A stretch of 54,707 bases of DNA from UBA668 sp040081465 (GTDB taxonomy: Bacteria > Actinomycetota > Acidimicrobiia > Acidimicrobiales > Ilumatobacteraceae). The stretch lies in NCBI GenBank assembly GCA_040081465.1, contig JBEBGL010000015.1, positions 1 through 54,707 of the forward strand. Reading direction: 5' to 3'. The notes under the pieces were generated by a model that worked only from the letters and a program-made list of their open reading frames with translations, did not search any database and had not been told where the DNA came from. The position numbers and the translations under genes were made by a program. This document shows positions 8,068 through 16,954 of the stretch, piece after piece (within the stretch, counting starts at the first letter, position 1; every line of letters starts with the position of its first letter).

Positions 8068-9788
8068 CAGATTTCGTGATCCGCAATGCACACCTGGTCG
8101 ATGGCAGCGGCGCGCCTGGTCGTGCGGCCGATGTCGCTGTTGCGGACGGCCTGATCACCGCAGTCGAGCCAGCGGGCACGATCGGTCGTAGCGAAAGTTC
8201 CATCGAGGCCGATGGTTTGTTGCTGACTCCCGGCTTTGTCGATGTGCACACGCATTACGACGCGCAGGCGACTTGGGATCCTTTCGTGACGCCCTCGGGG
8301 TGGCACGGCGTGACCACGACGATCATGGGCAACTGTGGTGTCGGTTTCGCTCCGGCCGCGCCCGATCGCCACGAGTGGCTGATTCAGTTGATGGAGGGTG
8401 TCGAAGACATTCCCGGCAGCGCGCTGACAGAGGGCTTGAAGTGGGGATGGGAGACGTATCCCGAGTACCTCGACGTGCTCGAGACATTGCCGCGCGTGAT
8501 GGACATCGGTTCGTTGATCGGGCATGGGCCGTTGCGCGCGTACGTGATGGGCGATCGTGGTGCGGCTAACGAGTCGGCAACCGACGACGACATCGCGGGG
8601 ATGGCGCGGTTGGTCGAGCAAGCGTTGCGCGCTGGCTCGTTCGGGTTCAGCACTTCGCGCACGCCGATCCACAAGGCGAAGGACGGCGAACTGGTGCCGG
8701 GCACGAATGCCGACGAGCGCGAGTTGTTGGGCATCGCTGCAGCAATTCCCGCGGCAGGCCACGGCGTGTTCCAGTTCGCGCCCGACCACCATTTGGTGCC
8801 GGCAAATGAGTGGCCATGGATGCGCAAGGTTGCCGCGCTAACCGGACGCACGGTGAGCTTCAATTTGAACCAGCCGAACAAAGCGCCAGATTTGTGGCGC
8901 GACGTGTTGCGGCTGCTCGACGAGGCGCAACACGACGGACTCGGGATCATCGCCCAGGTCGCCGGTCGCAGCATCGGGATTCTGTATTGCCTGCAGGGCA
9001 GCTTGCATCCGCTGATGTTCCATCCCGCGTATCAAGAGGTCGCCGCGCTGCCGTTGACCGAACGCTTGGTAGCGCTTGCCGAGCCGGAACGCCGCCGTCG
9101 CATCATCGAGGATGTGCCCGACGATGGCGGCATGTTCAAGTCGGCGATCATCAACAGCCTCGACAGCATTTGGTGTGTCGACGATGGCAATATTGATTAC
9201 GAGCCAGCGGCGAAGGACAGCATCGCTGCACACGCCGCGCGCACTGGCGTGCCGGCGATGCAAGTGCTACTCGATCAGTTGACATCGCTGGACGGCAACG
9301 GAATGGTTTACGCACCGTTCTTCAACTACAGCTACGGCGACCTGTCGTTTACCGAGGAAGTCACGCGTCACCCGCACACGCGTATGGGGCTTAGCGACGG
9401 CGGCGCGCATTGCGGTGCAATCTGCGACGGCGGTATGCCGACGTTCATGCTTACGCACTGGACGCGCGACCGCACACGCGGGCCGAAGTTGCCGCTCGAG
9501 CACATCGTTTATCGCCAGACCGCGCAGACAGCGGCGCTGTACGGCCTCGGCGATCGCGGCGTGATTGCGCCAGGCATGCGCGCCGACATGAACCTGATCG
9601 ATTACGCGCGACTGTCGTTCGAGTCGCCACGCATGGCGTACGACCTGCCAGCAGGCGGCCGTCGCTTAGTGCAGAAAGCAAGCGGCTATGTAGGCACGTG
9701 GGTCGCAGGAGTCCAAACCGTAAGCAACGACGAGTTCACCGGAGCAACCCCCGGCCGACTATTGCGCGCAGGCTGCTACGCCGGCTGA
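8064..9788 (+). CDS. D-aminoacylase-type amidohydrolase (amidohydrolase 3 family)
   Basis: A 574-aa metal-dependent hydrolase. It opens FVIRNAHLVDGSGAPG and carries the first metal pair H62/H64 in PGFVDVHTHYDAQ; GNCGVGFAPA and the late SDGGAHCGAICDGGMPT segment are characteristic of N-acyl-D-amino-acid deacylases and relatives. It closes with the usual small beta-sandwich (GVIAPGMRADMNLIDYARL). Likely a cytoplasmic hydrolase of an N-acyl amino acid or amide; substrate unknown. ATG at 8064 overlaps the stop of hisN and was preferred to a GTG at 8046. The two genes are translationally coupled. Confidence 0.85.
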   Translation: MTDFVIRNAHLVDGSGAPGRAADVAVADGLITAVEPAGTIGRSESSIEADGLLLTPGFVDVHTHYDAQATWDPFVTPSGWHGVTTTIMGNCGVGFAPAAPDRHEWLIQLMEGVEDIPGSALTEGLKWGWETYPEYLDVLETLPRVMDIGSLIGHGPLRAYVMGDRGAANESATDDDIAGMARLVEQALRAGSFGFSTSRTPIHKAKDGELVPGTNADERELLGIAAAIPAAGHGVFQFAPDHHLVPANEWPWMRKVAALTGRTVSFNLNQPNKAPDLWRDVLRLLDEAQHDGLGIIAQVAGRSIGILYCLQGSLHPLMFHPAYQEVAALPLTERLVALAEPERRRRIIEDVPDDGGMFKSAIINSLDSIWCVDDGNIDYEPAAKDSIAAHAARTGVPAMQVLLDQLTSLDGNGMVYAPFFNYSYGDLSFTEEVTRHPHTRMGLSDGGAHCGAICDGGMPTFMLTHWTRDRTRGPKLPLEHIVYRQTAQTAALYGLGDRGVIAPGMRADMNLIDYARLSFESPRMAYDLPAGGRRLVQKASGYVGTWVAGVQTVSNDEFTGATPGRLLRAGCYAG

Positions 9789-9819
9789 CGAGCGTTGGTG
9801 GTCGCCGGCCGCGACTAAG

Positions 9820-10647
9820 TCACGGTGTCGTGGTATCGGTGGCCGGAGGTGGCTCCGTAGTTGCGGGCAAAGGTCGACGACCGTCGTAGTCGAATTCTGT
9901 TTCCAGGCACGCGCCCGGTTGTAATGGCGCCGGGCCAAGCGCCGCAGCGACAAGTGCGACGAATGCGGCACGGCCCCTAATGCTCGGATGCACTTCGTCA
10001 TTGAGGAACGACGGGTTCTCTGCGGTCGCTGCCGACCAATCGATCAACACAACGTTCTCGAATGAACGGGCCGCCGCGCGAAGGGCCGCGTTGACCTCGT
10101 CGACCCGACCCGTAAACCCCGGTTCCGACACAGTTAGAAGCACGATCGGCCGTGGCGAGAGTCGTTGAAGAATCGTCGTCAGCTCGCTTGTGTAGAACGC
10201 TATGTCTCCCTTGTAATTGTTTCCTAAAATAATCAGCGCGACATCCCACCCAGCTTCAAGCCGCTGGTCGAGCACCAGGGTGGCGAACTCGATGTACCTC
10301 GTCTGCTCGGCATCAACTTCAACCTGCCAACCCAACGGAACGACGGCGTCACACATTTCGCCGTGGTGCCGTTCGGCCGAACTGGCCAACACCGAGTCGC
10401 CGATCATGATCACCCTGTTGCCGGCGACTTGCTCACCAATGGGACGATCTCGCGAAAAGGCGATGGTGGTCGTGGTCGACGATGTCGATGTCGTCGGCGG
10501 AACAGTCGACGTTGTGGTCACCGCGGTTGTCGTTTCGCTTTCGACTCTTCCGTCGCGCGAGATGTCGCTACCACAGGCGGAGCAGAGCAGACAGAGCGAA
10601 AAACCCAGACCGTGCAATTGGCGCTTGCCTCGGAGCTGGTTCAACAT
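9820..10647 (-). CDS. SGNH-hydrolase-family lipoprotein
   Basis: A 275-aa protein from ATG at 10647, which has an AGGG about 9 nt upstream; GTG at 10656 is too close to it. Lipobox LLCSAC gives lipidated C25. A Thr/Ser linker (38-63) leads to an SGNH domain: block I MIGDSVLAS with nucleophile S85, a GNN block III-like motif in ILGNNYKG, and block V NDEVHPSIRG near 220. It probably deacylates or deesterifies a cell-envelope substrate, in the manner of the OafB/DUF459-type acyltransferase-associated SGNH domains. Monocistronic and convergent with the amidohydrolase. Confidence 0.75.
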   Translation of the reverse strand: MLNQLRGKRQLHGLGFSLCLLCSACGSDISRDGRVESETTTAVTTTSTVPPTTSTSSTTTTIAFSRDRPIGEQVAGNRVIMIGDSVLASSAERHHGEMCDAVVPLGWQVEVDAEQTRYIEFATLVLDQRLEAGWDVALIILGNNYKGDIAFYTSELTTILQRLSPRPIVLLTVSEPGFTGRVDEVNAALRAAARSFENVVLIDWSAATAENPSFLNDEVHPSIRGRAAFVALVAAALGPAPLQPGACLETEFDYDGRRPLPATTEPPPATDTTTP

Positions 10648-10722
10648 CGCGGGCACCCTAGCAATGGCGCCGTCACGTCGTCACTTGGCCGGTTTGTTAC
10701 GCGCAACTAAGCAATCACGCGG

Positions 10723-10926
10723 TCAGTGACCGTCGCCGCCGCCTAGGCCGCGGCCGAGCCCATCGTCGCCATCGCCGCCGAAGCTGCCGAGAGGACCGAA
10801 CCCGCGCTTGCCGCCGCCTCCCGGTTTGCGGTATGCGAAGAACGTCAGCGCGGCGATCACCGCGAGAACGATCGCGAGAGTGATCCATCCGCCGGAACTA
10901 TCGCCGATGTTCGAGAGAACTGTCAT
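10723..10926 (-). CDS. small single-pass membrane protein with Gly-rich tail
   Basis: A 67-aa product from ATG at 10926 (MTVLSNIGDSSGGW); a longer frame to 10980 adds 18 residues lacking homology. One transmembrane helix (about 15-32, ITLAIVLAVIAALTFFAY) is followed by a basic then Gly/Asp-rich tail (PGGGGKRGFGPLG...). No known family. It stands alone, divergent from the copper operon. Confidence 0.55.
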   Translation of the reverse strand: MTVLSNIGDSSGGWITLAIVLAVIAALTFFAYRKPGGGGKRGFGPLGSFGGDGDDGLGRGLGGGDGH

Positions 10927-11066
10927 CAACTCAAGATCGTACCGAGTGACGAATGCGCCAAGGGTGGCTTGCTTGGCCACGCAACGCCTCGCGTGTGACT
11001 AAAGGCCCTTCGCAATAGGAACGACGGCCCCGGCCGTCGGGAAACCAGGCGTGTGACACTCCAGCT

Positions 11067-11585
11067 ATGCACATCTCCCTTGGCCGCGCCTTCGGCGCCG
11101 TGTTTACCGCCGCGTTCATCACGGTTACCGCTGGTTGCGGCGACGACAACAAGAGCAGCACCGATACCGATGCCACCGTGCCGGCCGTCAGCGATGTGTC
11201 GTTCGCAGGCCAATGGGCGCGCACCAGTCCGGCGATGGCCACCGCTGGCGCGATCTACATCACGATCACCAGCGAAGTCGACGACAACCTCATCGCCGCA
11301 TCGGTTGCGGAAACTGTTGCGGCGCGCGTCGAGCTTCACGAGACCGTTACCGCGATGGGTTCCGACACAACGATGATGGGCGGTGGCGAGATGTCCATGC
11401 GGCCCGTCGAGTTCATCGAACTACCTGCTGGCGTCGGTGTGGAACTGAAGCCCGGCGGATACCACATCATGTTGTTTGATCTGGTGAACCCGCTCGAGGT
11501 TGGCACCTCAATTCAATTGACACTCGTCTTCGAGAAGGCTGGCGAGATCTCAGTCGAAGTGCCGGTACTGGACGAAGCACCCTGA
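11067..11585 (+). CDS. PCuAC-type periplasmic copper chaperone (lipoprotein)
   Basis: A 172-aa lipoprotein (lipobox TAGC, C24). The DUF461/PCuAC cupredoxin-like domain is clear: TAGAIYITITSEVDDNLIAASV then VELHETV (H91) and the exact family spacing M-x21-H-x-M (M111, H133, M135) in GGYHIML. PCuAC binds Cu(I) outside the membrane and loads the CuA site of cytochrome c oxidase, often with SCO1. It is the first gene of a four-gene operon with TlpA-like, SCO1 and cupredoxin-like partners; the next start is 3 nt after its stop. Confidence 0.92.
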   Translation: MHISLGRAFGAVFTAAFITVTAGCGDDNKSSTDTDATVPAVSDVSFAGQWARTSPAMATAGAIYITITSEVDDNLIAASVAETVAARVELHETVTAMGSDTTMMGGGEMSMRPVEFIELPAGVGVELKPGGYHIMLFDLVNPLEVGTSIQLTLVFEKAGEISVEVPVLDEAP

Positions 11586-11587
11586 TC

Positions 11588-12088
11588 GTGAAGTGGCTAA
11601 TCCTCGCAACGTGCGGTGTCGCGACGATGATGATCGCAGCATGTAAAGAGTCGGGTAACGATTCGCTCAACGACGTGACATTCGAGGCAGCTGACGGCGC
11701 GAGCGTGTCGGTTGGTGACTTTCGAGGACAGCCGTTAGTCCTCAACCTGTGGGCAACGAACTGCGCACCGTGCGTGCACGAAATGCCAGCACTCGATCAG
11801 ATCGCAAATGAGTTCACTGGAGTTGTGCAGGTCATCGGCGTCAACGTGCTGGACACTCCGCAAAACGCTGCCGCATTCGCAGCCGACTTGGGCGTCGACT
11901 ACCCGCAATACACCGACCCCGACGGAAGACTCTCTAGCGCGCTCTCGGTTACCGGTCTTCCGGCCACTGGCTTCTTCAACGCGGAGGGCGAGCTGATCGA
12001 AGTACACCAGGGCGCCTACACGGTGGACGAGTTGCGCACGGCAATCGAGCAGAACTTCCCCGACGCGAATGAAGGAGTCGTTCCATGA
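11588..12088 (+). CDS. TlpA/ResA-like thioredoxin-fold lipoprotein
   Basis: A 166-aa extracytoplasmic thiol-disulfide protein with GTG start. Lipobox IAAC (C19). The thioredoxin-like domain has LVLNLWATNCAPCVHEMP with redox pair C59/C62 and the cis-Pro loop TGLPATGFF. In copper operons such proteins keep the CuA or SCO1 cysteines reduced. It overlaps sco1 by ATGA. Confidence 0.9.
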   Translation: MKWLILATCGVATMMIAACKESGNDSLNDVTFEAADGASVSVGDFRGQPLVLNLWATNCAPCVHEMPALDQIANEFTGVVQVIGVNVLDTPQNAAAFAADLGVDYPQYTDPDGRLSSALSVTGLPATGFFNAEGELIEVHQGAYTVDELRTAIEQNFPDANEGVVP

Positions 12089-12693
12089 CGATCAAGCGGA
12101 GCGCGTTCTCGCTTGCGGCTTGCGCGCTGCTGTTCGCTTCCTGCGCAAGCGATGAACCGCAGCGTTCACTGAGCGGGTATCAGCTCGACCCCGCGCCAAC
12201 CGTGGCAGCGTTTAGCCTTCCCGACGCGGCGGCGAACGGAAGCGACTTCTCATTCCGTGCGAACGAGGGCCAGTTGCTGATGGTGTATTTCGGTTACACC
12301 GCCTGCCCCGATGTGTGCCCGACGACGCTCTACGAAGTCAAGAAGGCCTTGCAACAAGTCGGTGAGTCCGCCGACCAAATCGCATTGGCCATGATTACTG
12401 TCGACCCCGATCGCGACACAGCAGAGATCATCACCGGCTATGTGCAGAGCTTCATCCCTCAAGCGCATGCGCTGCGCACAGAAGACGCCGACGCCCTGCA
12501 AGCCGTGGCTAGTGCATTCGGCGCCAGTTATTCGGTTACCAAAGAAGCGGATGGGACCGTCGAAGTGAGCCACAGTGGAGCGCTTTACCTGGTTGATAGC
12601 AGCGGCACGGTCGTGCTCACCTGGCCGTTCGGAATCCCCGCCGAAGGCATAGCGACTGACTTGCAAATCATTCTGAGCCAGAGTGCCTCGTGA
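12085..12693 (+). CDS. SCO1/SenC copper-delivery lipoprotein
   Basis: A 202-aa SCO1 family protein. Lipobox FASC (C20). The copper site is complete: CPDVC (C74, C78) in YFGYTACPDVCPTTL, and the distal His H163 in VSHSGALYLVD. TVDPDRD is also typical. It inserts or reduces CuA of cytochrome oxidase on the outer face of the membrane. It overlaps both neighbours by 4 nt, so expression is tightly coupled to TlpA-like and cupredoxin-like proteins. Confidence 0.94.
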   Translation: MTIKRSAFSLAACALLFASCASDEPQRSLSGYQLDPAPTVAAFSLPDAAANGSDFSFRANEGQLLMVYFGYTACPDVCPTTLYEVKKALQQVGESADQIALAMITVDPDRDTAEIITGYVQSFIPQAHALRTEDADALQAVASAFGASYSVTKEADGTVEVSHSGALYLVDSSGTVVLTWPFGIPAEGIATDLQIILSQSAS

Positions 12694-13076
12694 AACTTCG
12701 AGCGCTACTCGGAGCAGCCTTGTTGCTCTTGGCCACGGCCACGGTCAGCTGCAACGCAGATGACGAGCCGTCCAACAACCTCGAGACCGCTCCTCTAGCG
12801 GAGGACGAAACGGCGACTTACGAATACGTCGTACCGTTTGGAACCGGCCGCAGCATCGAGCGCGGCGAGATCGTCCAAATCATGCCGTCGACACTGCAGG
12901 TCAAAGTTGGCGAGTCAATTCGCATCACGAACAAGGACATTCGCGGTTACGACGTCGGGCCGTTCTACATCAACCCGTTGCAGACGCTTGCTATGCGATT
13001 CACCCACACCGGGCGGATTTCGGGCATCTGTGCAGTCAACCCGGAGGGCGAATTCGTGATCGAGGTCACCGACTAG
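12690..13076 (+). CDS. cupredoxin-like lipoprotein without canonical copper ligands
   Basis: A 128-aa lipoprotein (GTG start, lipobox TVSC, C21). The mature domain has a cupredoxin strand pattern: GEIVQIMPSTLQVKVGESIRI, then NKDIRGYDVGPFYI and a late GICAVNPEGEFVIEV. In type-1 copper proteins a His follows the first pattern and a C-x-H-x-M loop closes the fold; here the first His is replaced (GYDVGPF) and C114 is followed by NPEG without His or Met. It may bind Cu(I) differently, or act structurally in the CuA assembly operon. Last gene of the operon. Confidence 0.75.
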   Translation: MKLRALLGAALLLLATATVSCNADDEPSNNLETAPLAEDETATYEYVVPFGTGRSIERGEIVQIMPSTLQVKVGESIRITNKDIRGYDVGPFYINPLQTLAMRFTHTGRISGICAVNPEGEFVIEVTD

Positions 13077-13112
13077 ATCGACCGGGCGGGCGAAGTCGGC
13101 AAGGATTGAACA

Positions 13113-14654
13113 ATGGCTGACGACATCACCCACTACGACACGGTCGAGGCTTATTGCGATCGGCTCAGCTACTTCCCTGGCGATGTTGTCGGCGTTCACA
13201 CGTGGTGTTCGGCCGCCACCTACGACATCGATGTGCGTCGTTGGGGAGGCGACATTTGTTGGGAGGCGAAGGGGCTCGCCGGCGTGAAGCACGACACTCC
13301 CGCCAACGCCGACTCACATGGTTGCGGTTGGCCGGTTGCCGTCAGCATTCCGGTCGCTGCGGATTGGCGTAGCGGAATGTACCTGATCACGCTGCGCGCA
13401 CACGACGCGCCGGCAGATCGTGCGGTTGGCCATGCAACGTTCGTAGTGCGCGTGCCAGTCTCTGAACGCAAAGGCGCGGCGCTACTCGTCATCGCCACTA
13501 ACACCTACAACGCGTACAACAACTGGGGTGGCGTCAGCCTGTACACCGGCGGGCATCGCGTGTCGTTCGACCGGCCGTTCGGGCGCGGCATGTTGGTGCG
13601 GCCCTATACCGAGCGCGACGATCGCAAGAGTCCACCTGTTCCGTTCGGCGAACAGCCCGACGTCGATGGCGCGGTGTATCAGCAGTACCGCAAGCAACAC
13701 GGCTACCCCGGTTACATGAGCTCGGCCGGTTGGTACACGTACGAGCGTCGCTTCGTCGAGTGGGCCGAGAGAGCCGGAATCGAGTTGCAATACGCGGCAT
13801 CAAGCGATCTCGCGCACGACCCGACTGCGCTGGATGGTTACACGCTGGTGGTCGGCGCAGGGCACGACGAGTACTGGTCGGCCGCGCAACGCGATGCGGT
13901 CGAAGCACACGTTGCTGGCGGTGGAAACTACGCAAGCTTCTCGGGCAACACGATGTTCTGGCAAGTGCGCCTTGAAGACGACGGGCGCTCGATGGTGTGC
14001 CACAAGTACAGCGCACACAAAGTCGATCCTGTGTTGGGCACCGCAGACGAACGGTCGATGAGCGGAATGTTCGGCGATCCGGTTGTACATCGGCCAGAGT
14101 GGACGTTCCTCGGCGCTGGTTCGGCGTTCGGGTTGTACAACCGCTTCGGCTTGGCAACGCCACGCGGCGCTGGTGCGTTCACGGTCTATCGGCACGATCA
14201 TTGGATGTTCGAGGGCACCGGTCTGCGTTACGGCGACTTGCTCGGTCGCGACTCTGGTGCCGTCGGGTACGAGACCGTCGGCTGTCGGCTTGGCTTCGAC
14301 GATCACCAACTTCCGATCGCGACTCCATTCCCCGGTGGCTACGCGCTTCCACAGCACACAGAAGTCGTTGCGTTCACGCCGTCCTCCAACCTCGGCGAAG
14401 GCGACTACCCCGCGTCGATCGCAGCACTCGGCGACCAGTGCGACCTCGAGTTCATCGCCGAACGAATCTTCGGTGGCCTCGACGACGACTCGCTCGCTCG
14501 CGCTCGCTACGGCAACGCCGTGATGCTGACGTGTAAACCATCCGGCGACGCGGGCGGCACAGTCGCAACAATCGGCACGACGGACTGGGTCTACGGCTTG
14601 AACGACCCACTAGTAGCGCAAGTAACCGCCAACGTCATGCGCCACCTCAGCTGA
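13113..14654 (+). CDS. N,N-dimethylformamidase large-subunit-like protein
   Basis: A 513-aa protein resembling the C-terminal region of the N,N-dimethylformamidase beta subunit. Recognisable pieces: LLVIATNTYNAYNNWGG, the SAGWYTYERRFVEWAE segment, VVGAGHDEYWSAAQRDAVEAHV and NYASFSGNTMFWQVRLE, then RPEWTFLGAG. The genuine enzyme uses a mononuclear iron site bound by Tyr and Glu residues; YTYERRF is the likely area but I cannot align it. No small alpha subunit is encoded next to it, so amide hydrolysis of formamides is uncertain. 36 nt separate it from the copper operon, in the same direction. Confidence 0.78.
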   Translation: MADDITHYDTVEAYCDRLSYFPGDVVGVHTWCSAATYDIDVRRWGGDICWEAKGLAGVKHDTPANADSHGCGWPVAVSIPVAADWRSGMYLITLRAHDAPADRAVGHATFVVRVPVSERKGAALLVIATNTYNAYNNWGGVSLYTGGHRVSFDRPFGRGMLVRPYTERDDRKSPPVPFGEQPDVDGAVYQQYRKQHGYPGYMSSAGWYTYERRFVEWAERAGIELQYAASSDLAHDPTALDGYTLVVGAGHDEYWSAAQRDAVEAHVAGGGNYASFSGNTMFWQVRLEDDGRSMVCHKYSAHKVDPVLGTADERSMSGMFGDPVVHRPEWTFLGAGSAFGLYNRFGLATPRGAGAFTVYRHDHWMFEGTGLRYGDLLGRDSGAVGYETVGCRLGFDDHQLPIATPFPGGYALPQHTEVVAFTPSSNLGEGDYPASIAALGDQCDLEFIAERIFGGLDDDSLARARYGNAVMLTCKPSGDAGGTVATIGTTDWVYGLNDPLVAQVTANVMRHLS

Positions 14655-14659
14655 CCCCC

Positions 14660-14695
14660 GAGTGTTTCGTGCCTGCACACGGGCATGAAATACTC
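14660..14695. terminator. bidirectional hairpin between convergent genes
   Basis: A 14-bp inverted repeat with an 8-nt loop: arm gagtgtttcgtgcc (14660-14673) and arm ggcatgaaatactc (14682-14695), fully paired when two G-U pairs are allowed. It begins 6 nt after the stop of the dimethylformamidase-like gene and precedes the stop of the convergent VOC gene. There is no T-tract on either strand, so termination is plausible but not textbook. Confidence 0.6.
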
Positions 14696-14723
14696 GACTG
14701 AGCTGGCGCCGACCCCGCAAGCG

Positions 14724-15086
14724 CTACGCCGTGATCGCGGTTGGACCGTTTACGAAGCAGAACTCGTTTTCCTCCGGATCGGCCATCACCTGAAAGCCGC
14801 CGTGCTCGTCATACACAACTTCGCCAATTCGTCGTCCGCCTGCGGCAACAGCCGCGTCGGCTGCCGCATCGAGGTCGATGACATCGATATCGAGATGCAC
14901 TCGGTTCTTGCCGACCTTGTCCTCGGGCACCAGTTGAAACGAAACCGTGATGCCGTTCGGTGGTTGCAACGCAACCCACTCGTGACTCTGGCGAACGATG
15001 TAGCCGCCGAGTACGTGTTGCCAAAACTCGGCGAGTTGCATCGGCGCGTGACAATCGATGACTACCTCGTCGAGTTTGCCGATCAC
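14724..15086 (-). CDS. VOC (glyoxalase-like) family protein
   Basis: A 120-aa single-chain VOC protein with the glyoxalase-like pattern: VIDCHAPMQLAEFWQHVLGG at the N-terminus, VHLDIDVIDLDAAADAAVAAG in the middle and VMADPEENEFCFV at the end, where the Glu is a usual metal ligand. Such actinobacterial proteins are mostly of unknown substrate. The start is GTG at 15086, inside a GTGA overlap with the stop of the upstream maleylpyruvate-isomerase-like gene, so the two form an operon. Confidence 0.85.
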   Translation of the reverse strand: MIGKLDEVVIDCHAPMQLAEFWQHVLGGYIVRQSHEWVALQPPNGITVSFQLVPEDKVGKNRVHLDIDVIDLDAAADAAVAAGGRRIGEVVYDEHGGFQVMADPEENEFCFVNGPTAITA

Positions 15087-15727
15087 AAGTGTTCGCCGAT
15101 GGAGTGCTCAGTAGGCCCAAAGAGAAAGAAGGAATCGAGGTACGGCGTCGGATCGACCGACCAGTCGTAAGCGCGCACCTCGGCCTCCGTGCGGCGACCA
15201 AGACGCGCGCGGAACAGCTCAGCGTCGGCGACCTTCACCGAAACGGGAGGCAGACCAGCTTCCGAGACAGCCTTGTGGAACAGGTCGCGCAATCGCTCCA
15301 TCGACCACTCAAGAAACTCACTGGGTACATCGAACGACAGCCCGAGCGCGTGACGCACATCGGCTTCGTGCGTATGCACGTCGATAACCGCGGCAGACGC
15401 GGGCGCACCGGCGGGACTGGACAAGAATCCCTCCAACATTGGGCCGAACTGCGCCCACTCGGCGAGCACCTCCGTCAGGGTGCGGTCGCGGCCACGGGCC
15501 ACTTGGGCGGCGGTCCATGCTTCGCCGGGCGCACCCTCCATGTTGCCCGCGATCGCGTCGGCCGTTACCCCGGCCAAGTGTGCGACCACATCGCGCACCC
15601 GCCACGCCGGCGTCGAAGGCACCATCGTGTCCAGATCAATGCCGTTGGCAGAAACGAGCGCCGTGATTCGTTGGCGAGCGGCGCCATAGAGCGCACCGAG
15701 ATCATGAGTGGTGGTCGAATTCGTCAT
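15083..15727 (-). CDS. mycothiol-dependent maleylpyruvate-isomerase-family protein
   Basis: A 214-aa DinB/MDMPI-fold protein. The N-terminal helix bundle has TPAWRVRDVVAHLAGVTADAI with metal-ligand-like H50, and DVHTHEADVRHALG with D116-x3-H120, matching the H...E/D-x3-H metal site of the family. The C-terminal SCP2-like domain follows (VADAELFRARLGRRTEAE). These enzymes use mycothiol in isomerase or transferase reactions. A longer frame to 15793 would overlap the divergent PLP gene; ATG at 15727 fits family length. Coupled to the VOC gene. Confidence 0.82.
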   Translation of the reverse strand: MTNSTTTHDLGALYGAARQRITALVSANGIDLDTMVPSTPAWRVRDVVAHLAGVTADAIAGNMEGAPGEAWTAAQVARGRDRTLTEVLAEWAQFGPMLEGFLSSPAGAPASAAVIDVHTHEADVRHALGLSFDVPSEFLEWSMERLRDLFHKAVSEAGLPPVSVKVADAELFRARLGRRTEAEVRAYDWSVDPTPYLDSFFLFGPTEHSIGEHL

Positions 15728-15763
15728 GGTCTCAGCGTAGAGCGATGCCGTAACCTGTGCCAC

Positions 15764-16942
15764 ATGCCCGAATCGCCCAACGAGGCGCATCAACCCGCAA
15801 CTCGCGCCATCACGGCCGGGCGCGGGCAGAGCGGGCGATCTCTTGCGCCGGCGCTGTGGGCAAGCAGTGTGTGGCAGTCCATCGATCTCGCCGATGCAAA
15901 TCGCCGCGCCACCGGGACGCGGTCAGGCGAGTTCTACGGCCGCTACGCCAACCCGACGGTTGCGTCGTTCGAGGATGCCGTCGCCGCACTGGAAGGCGCA
16001 GAATCGTCGTTGGCGTTCGCCAGCGGAATGGGCGCGATCAGCACAACGGTGCTCGCTCTCTGCAGCGCCGGCGATCACATCGTCGCTCAACGTCAGTTGT
16101 ACTCCGCCACGCTCGCGTTCCTGCAAGGCCCATGTGCGCGCTTCGGCATCGACGTGACGTTCGTCGACGGCACAGAACCGGGTGCGTTCGCCGCTGCGCT
16201 GAAGCCCGGGCGCACGATGTTGGTAATCGCCGAGACACCGTCGAACCCACTGCTCGAACTGGTCGACCTGGAAGAGCTCGGCGCGCTGCGCGGCCCGATC
16301 ACACTCGTCGATTCGACGTTCGCCACACCGCTCGGGCAGCAACCACTCGCTCACGGCGTGCACCTCTCGTTGCACTCGGCGACGAAGGGGATCGCTGGCC
16401 ACAACGACGCAACGCTTGGTGTGGTCAGCGGAGCACGCGAGTTACTCGACAGCATCTGGTCGTACAGCGTGCTGCACGGTGCGACGCCATCGCCGTTCGA
16501 TGCGCTCAACGCGCTCCGCGGCATCCGCACGCTCGCAGTTCGGAGCAATCATCAAGCAGCGAGCGCGCTACACATCGCAGAGACCTTGCAGCGGCATCCC
16601 GCGGTAAGCGCAGTCCACTACCCCGGTCTGCACACGCATCCGCAACACGATTTAGCGAAGCGACAGATGCACCACTTCGGCACAGTGCTGGCGATCGACC
16701 TCGCCGGTGGTCGGTCGGCGGCCGAGCAGTTGCTTGGCAAGGTTGAACTCGTGCGCGTAGCGACGTCGCTCGGCGGACCCGAGACCCTCGTGTGCCACCC
16801 GCGCACCACCACTCACGCCAGCCTCACTGATGCAGAAGCGGCAGAGCAGGGCGTCGGCCCAGGACTGCTGCGCATGTCAATCGGCCTGGAAGACCCAGCC
16901 GACCTGCTGGCCGACCTGACAAACGCACTTTCCAGCAAATAG
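15764..16942 (+). CDS. Cys/Met-metabolism PLP enzyme (cystathionine gamma-synthase/lyase-like)
   Basis: A 392-aa fold-type I PLP enzyme. Evidence: YGRYANPTVASFEDAVAALEG, SGMGAISTTVLAL, the PLP-binding D in TLVDSTFATP, and the Schiff-base lysine K208 in SATKGIAGHND; SLGGPETLVCHPRTTTHAS and LLRMSIGLED complete the family pattern. It acts in trans-sulfuration (cystathionine synthase or lyase) or as a methionine gamma-lyase; sequence alone does not decide. The open frame extends upstream to 15089, but that part lies over the antisense gene and was excluded; ATG 15764 gives normal length. Confidence 0.87.
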   Translation: MPESPNEAHQPATRAITAGRGQSGRSLAPALWASSVWQSIDLADANRRATGTRSGEFYGRYANPTVASFEDAVAALEGAESSLAFASGMGAISTTVLALCSAGDHIVAQRQLYSATLAFLQGPCARFGIDVTFVDGTEPGAFAAALKPGRTMLVIAETPSNPLLELVDLEELGALRGPITLVDSTFATPLGQQPLAHGVHLSLHSATKGIAGHNDATLGVVSGARELLDSIWSYSVLHGATPSPFDALNALRGIRTLAVRSNHQAASALHIAETLQRHPAVSAVHYPGLHTHPQHDLAKRQMHHFGTVLAIDLAGGRSAAEQLLGKVELVRVATSLGGPETLVCHPRTTTHASLTDAEAAEQGVGPGLLRMSIGLEDPADLLADLTNALSSK

Positions 16943-16954
16943 CGATGACCTGAC

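Noticed and set aside
14655..14723. Attachment site or mobile-element end
   Set aside because: The inverted repeat sits between two convergent stops and no integrase or transposase is nearby; a terminator is simpler.
15089..15763. N-terminal extension of the Cys/Met PLP enzyme
   Set aside because: The open frame runs across the antisense maleylpyruvate-isomerase-like and VOC genes; the family begins at ATG 15764.
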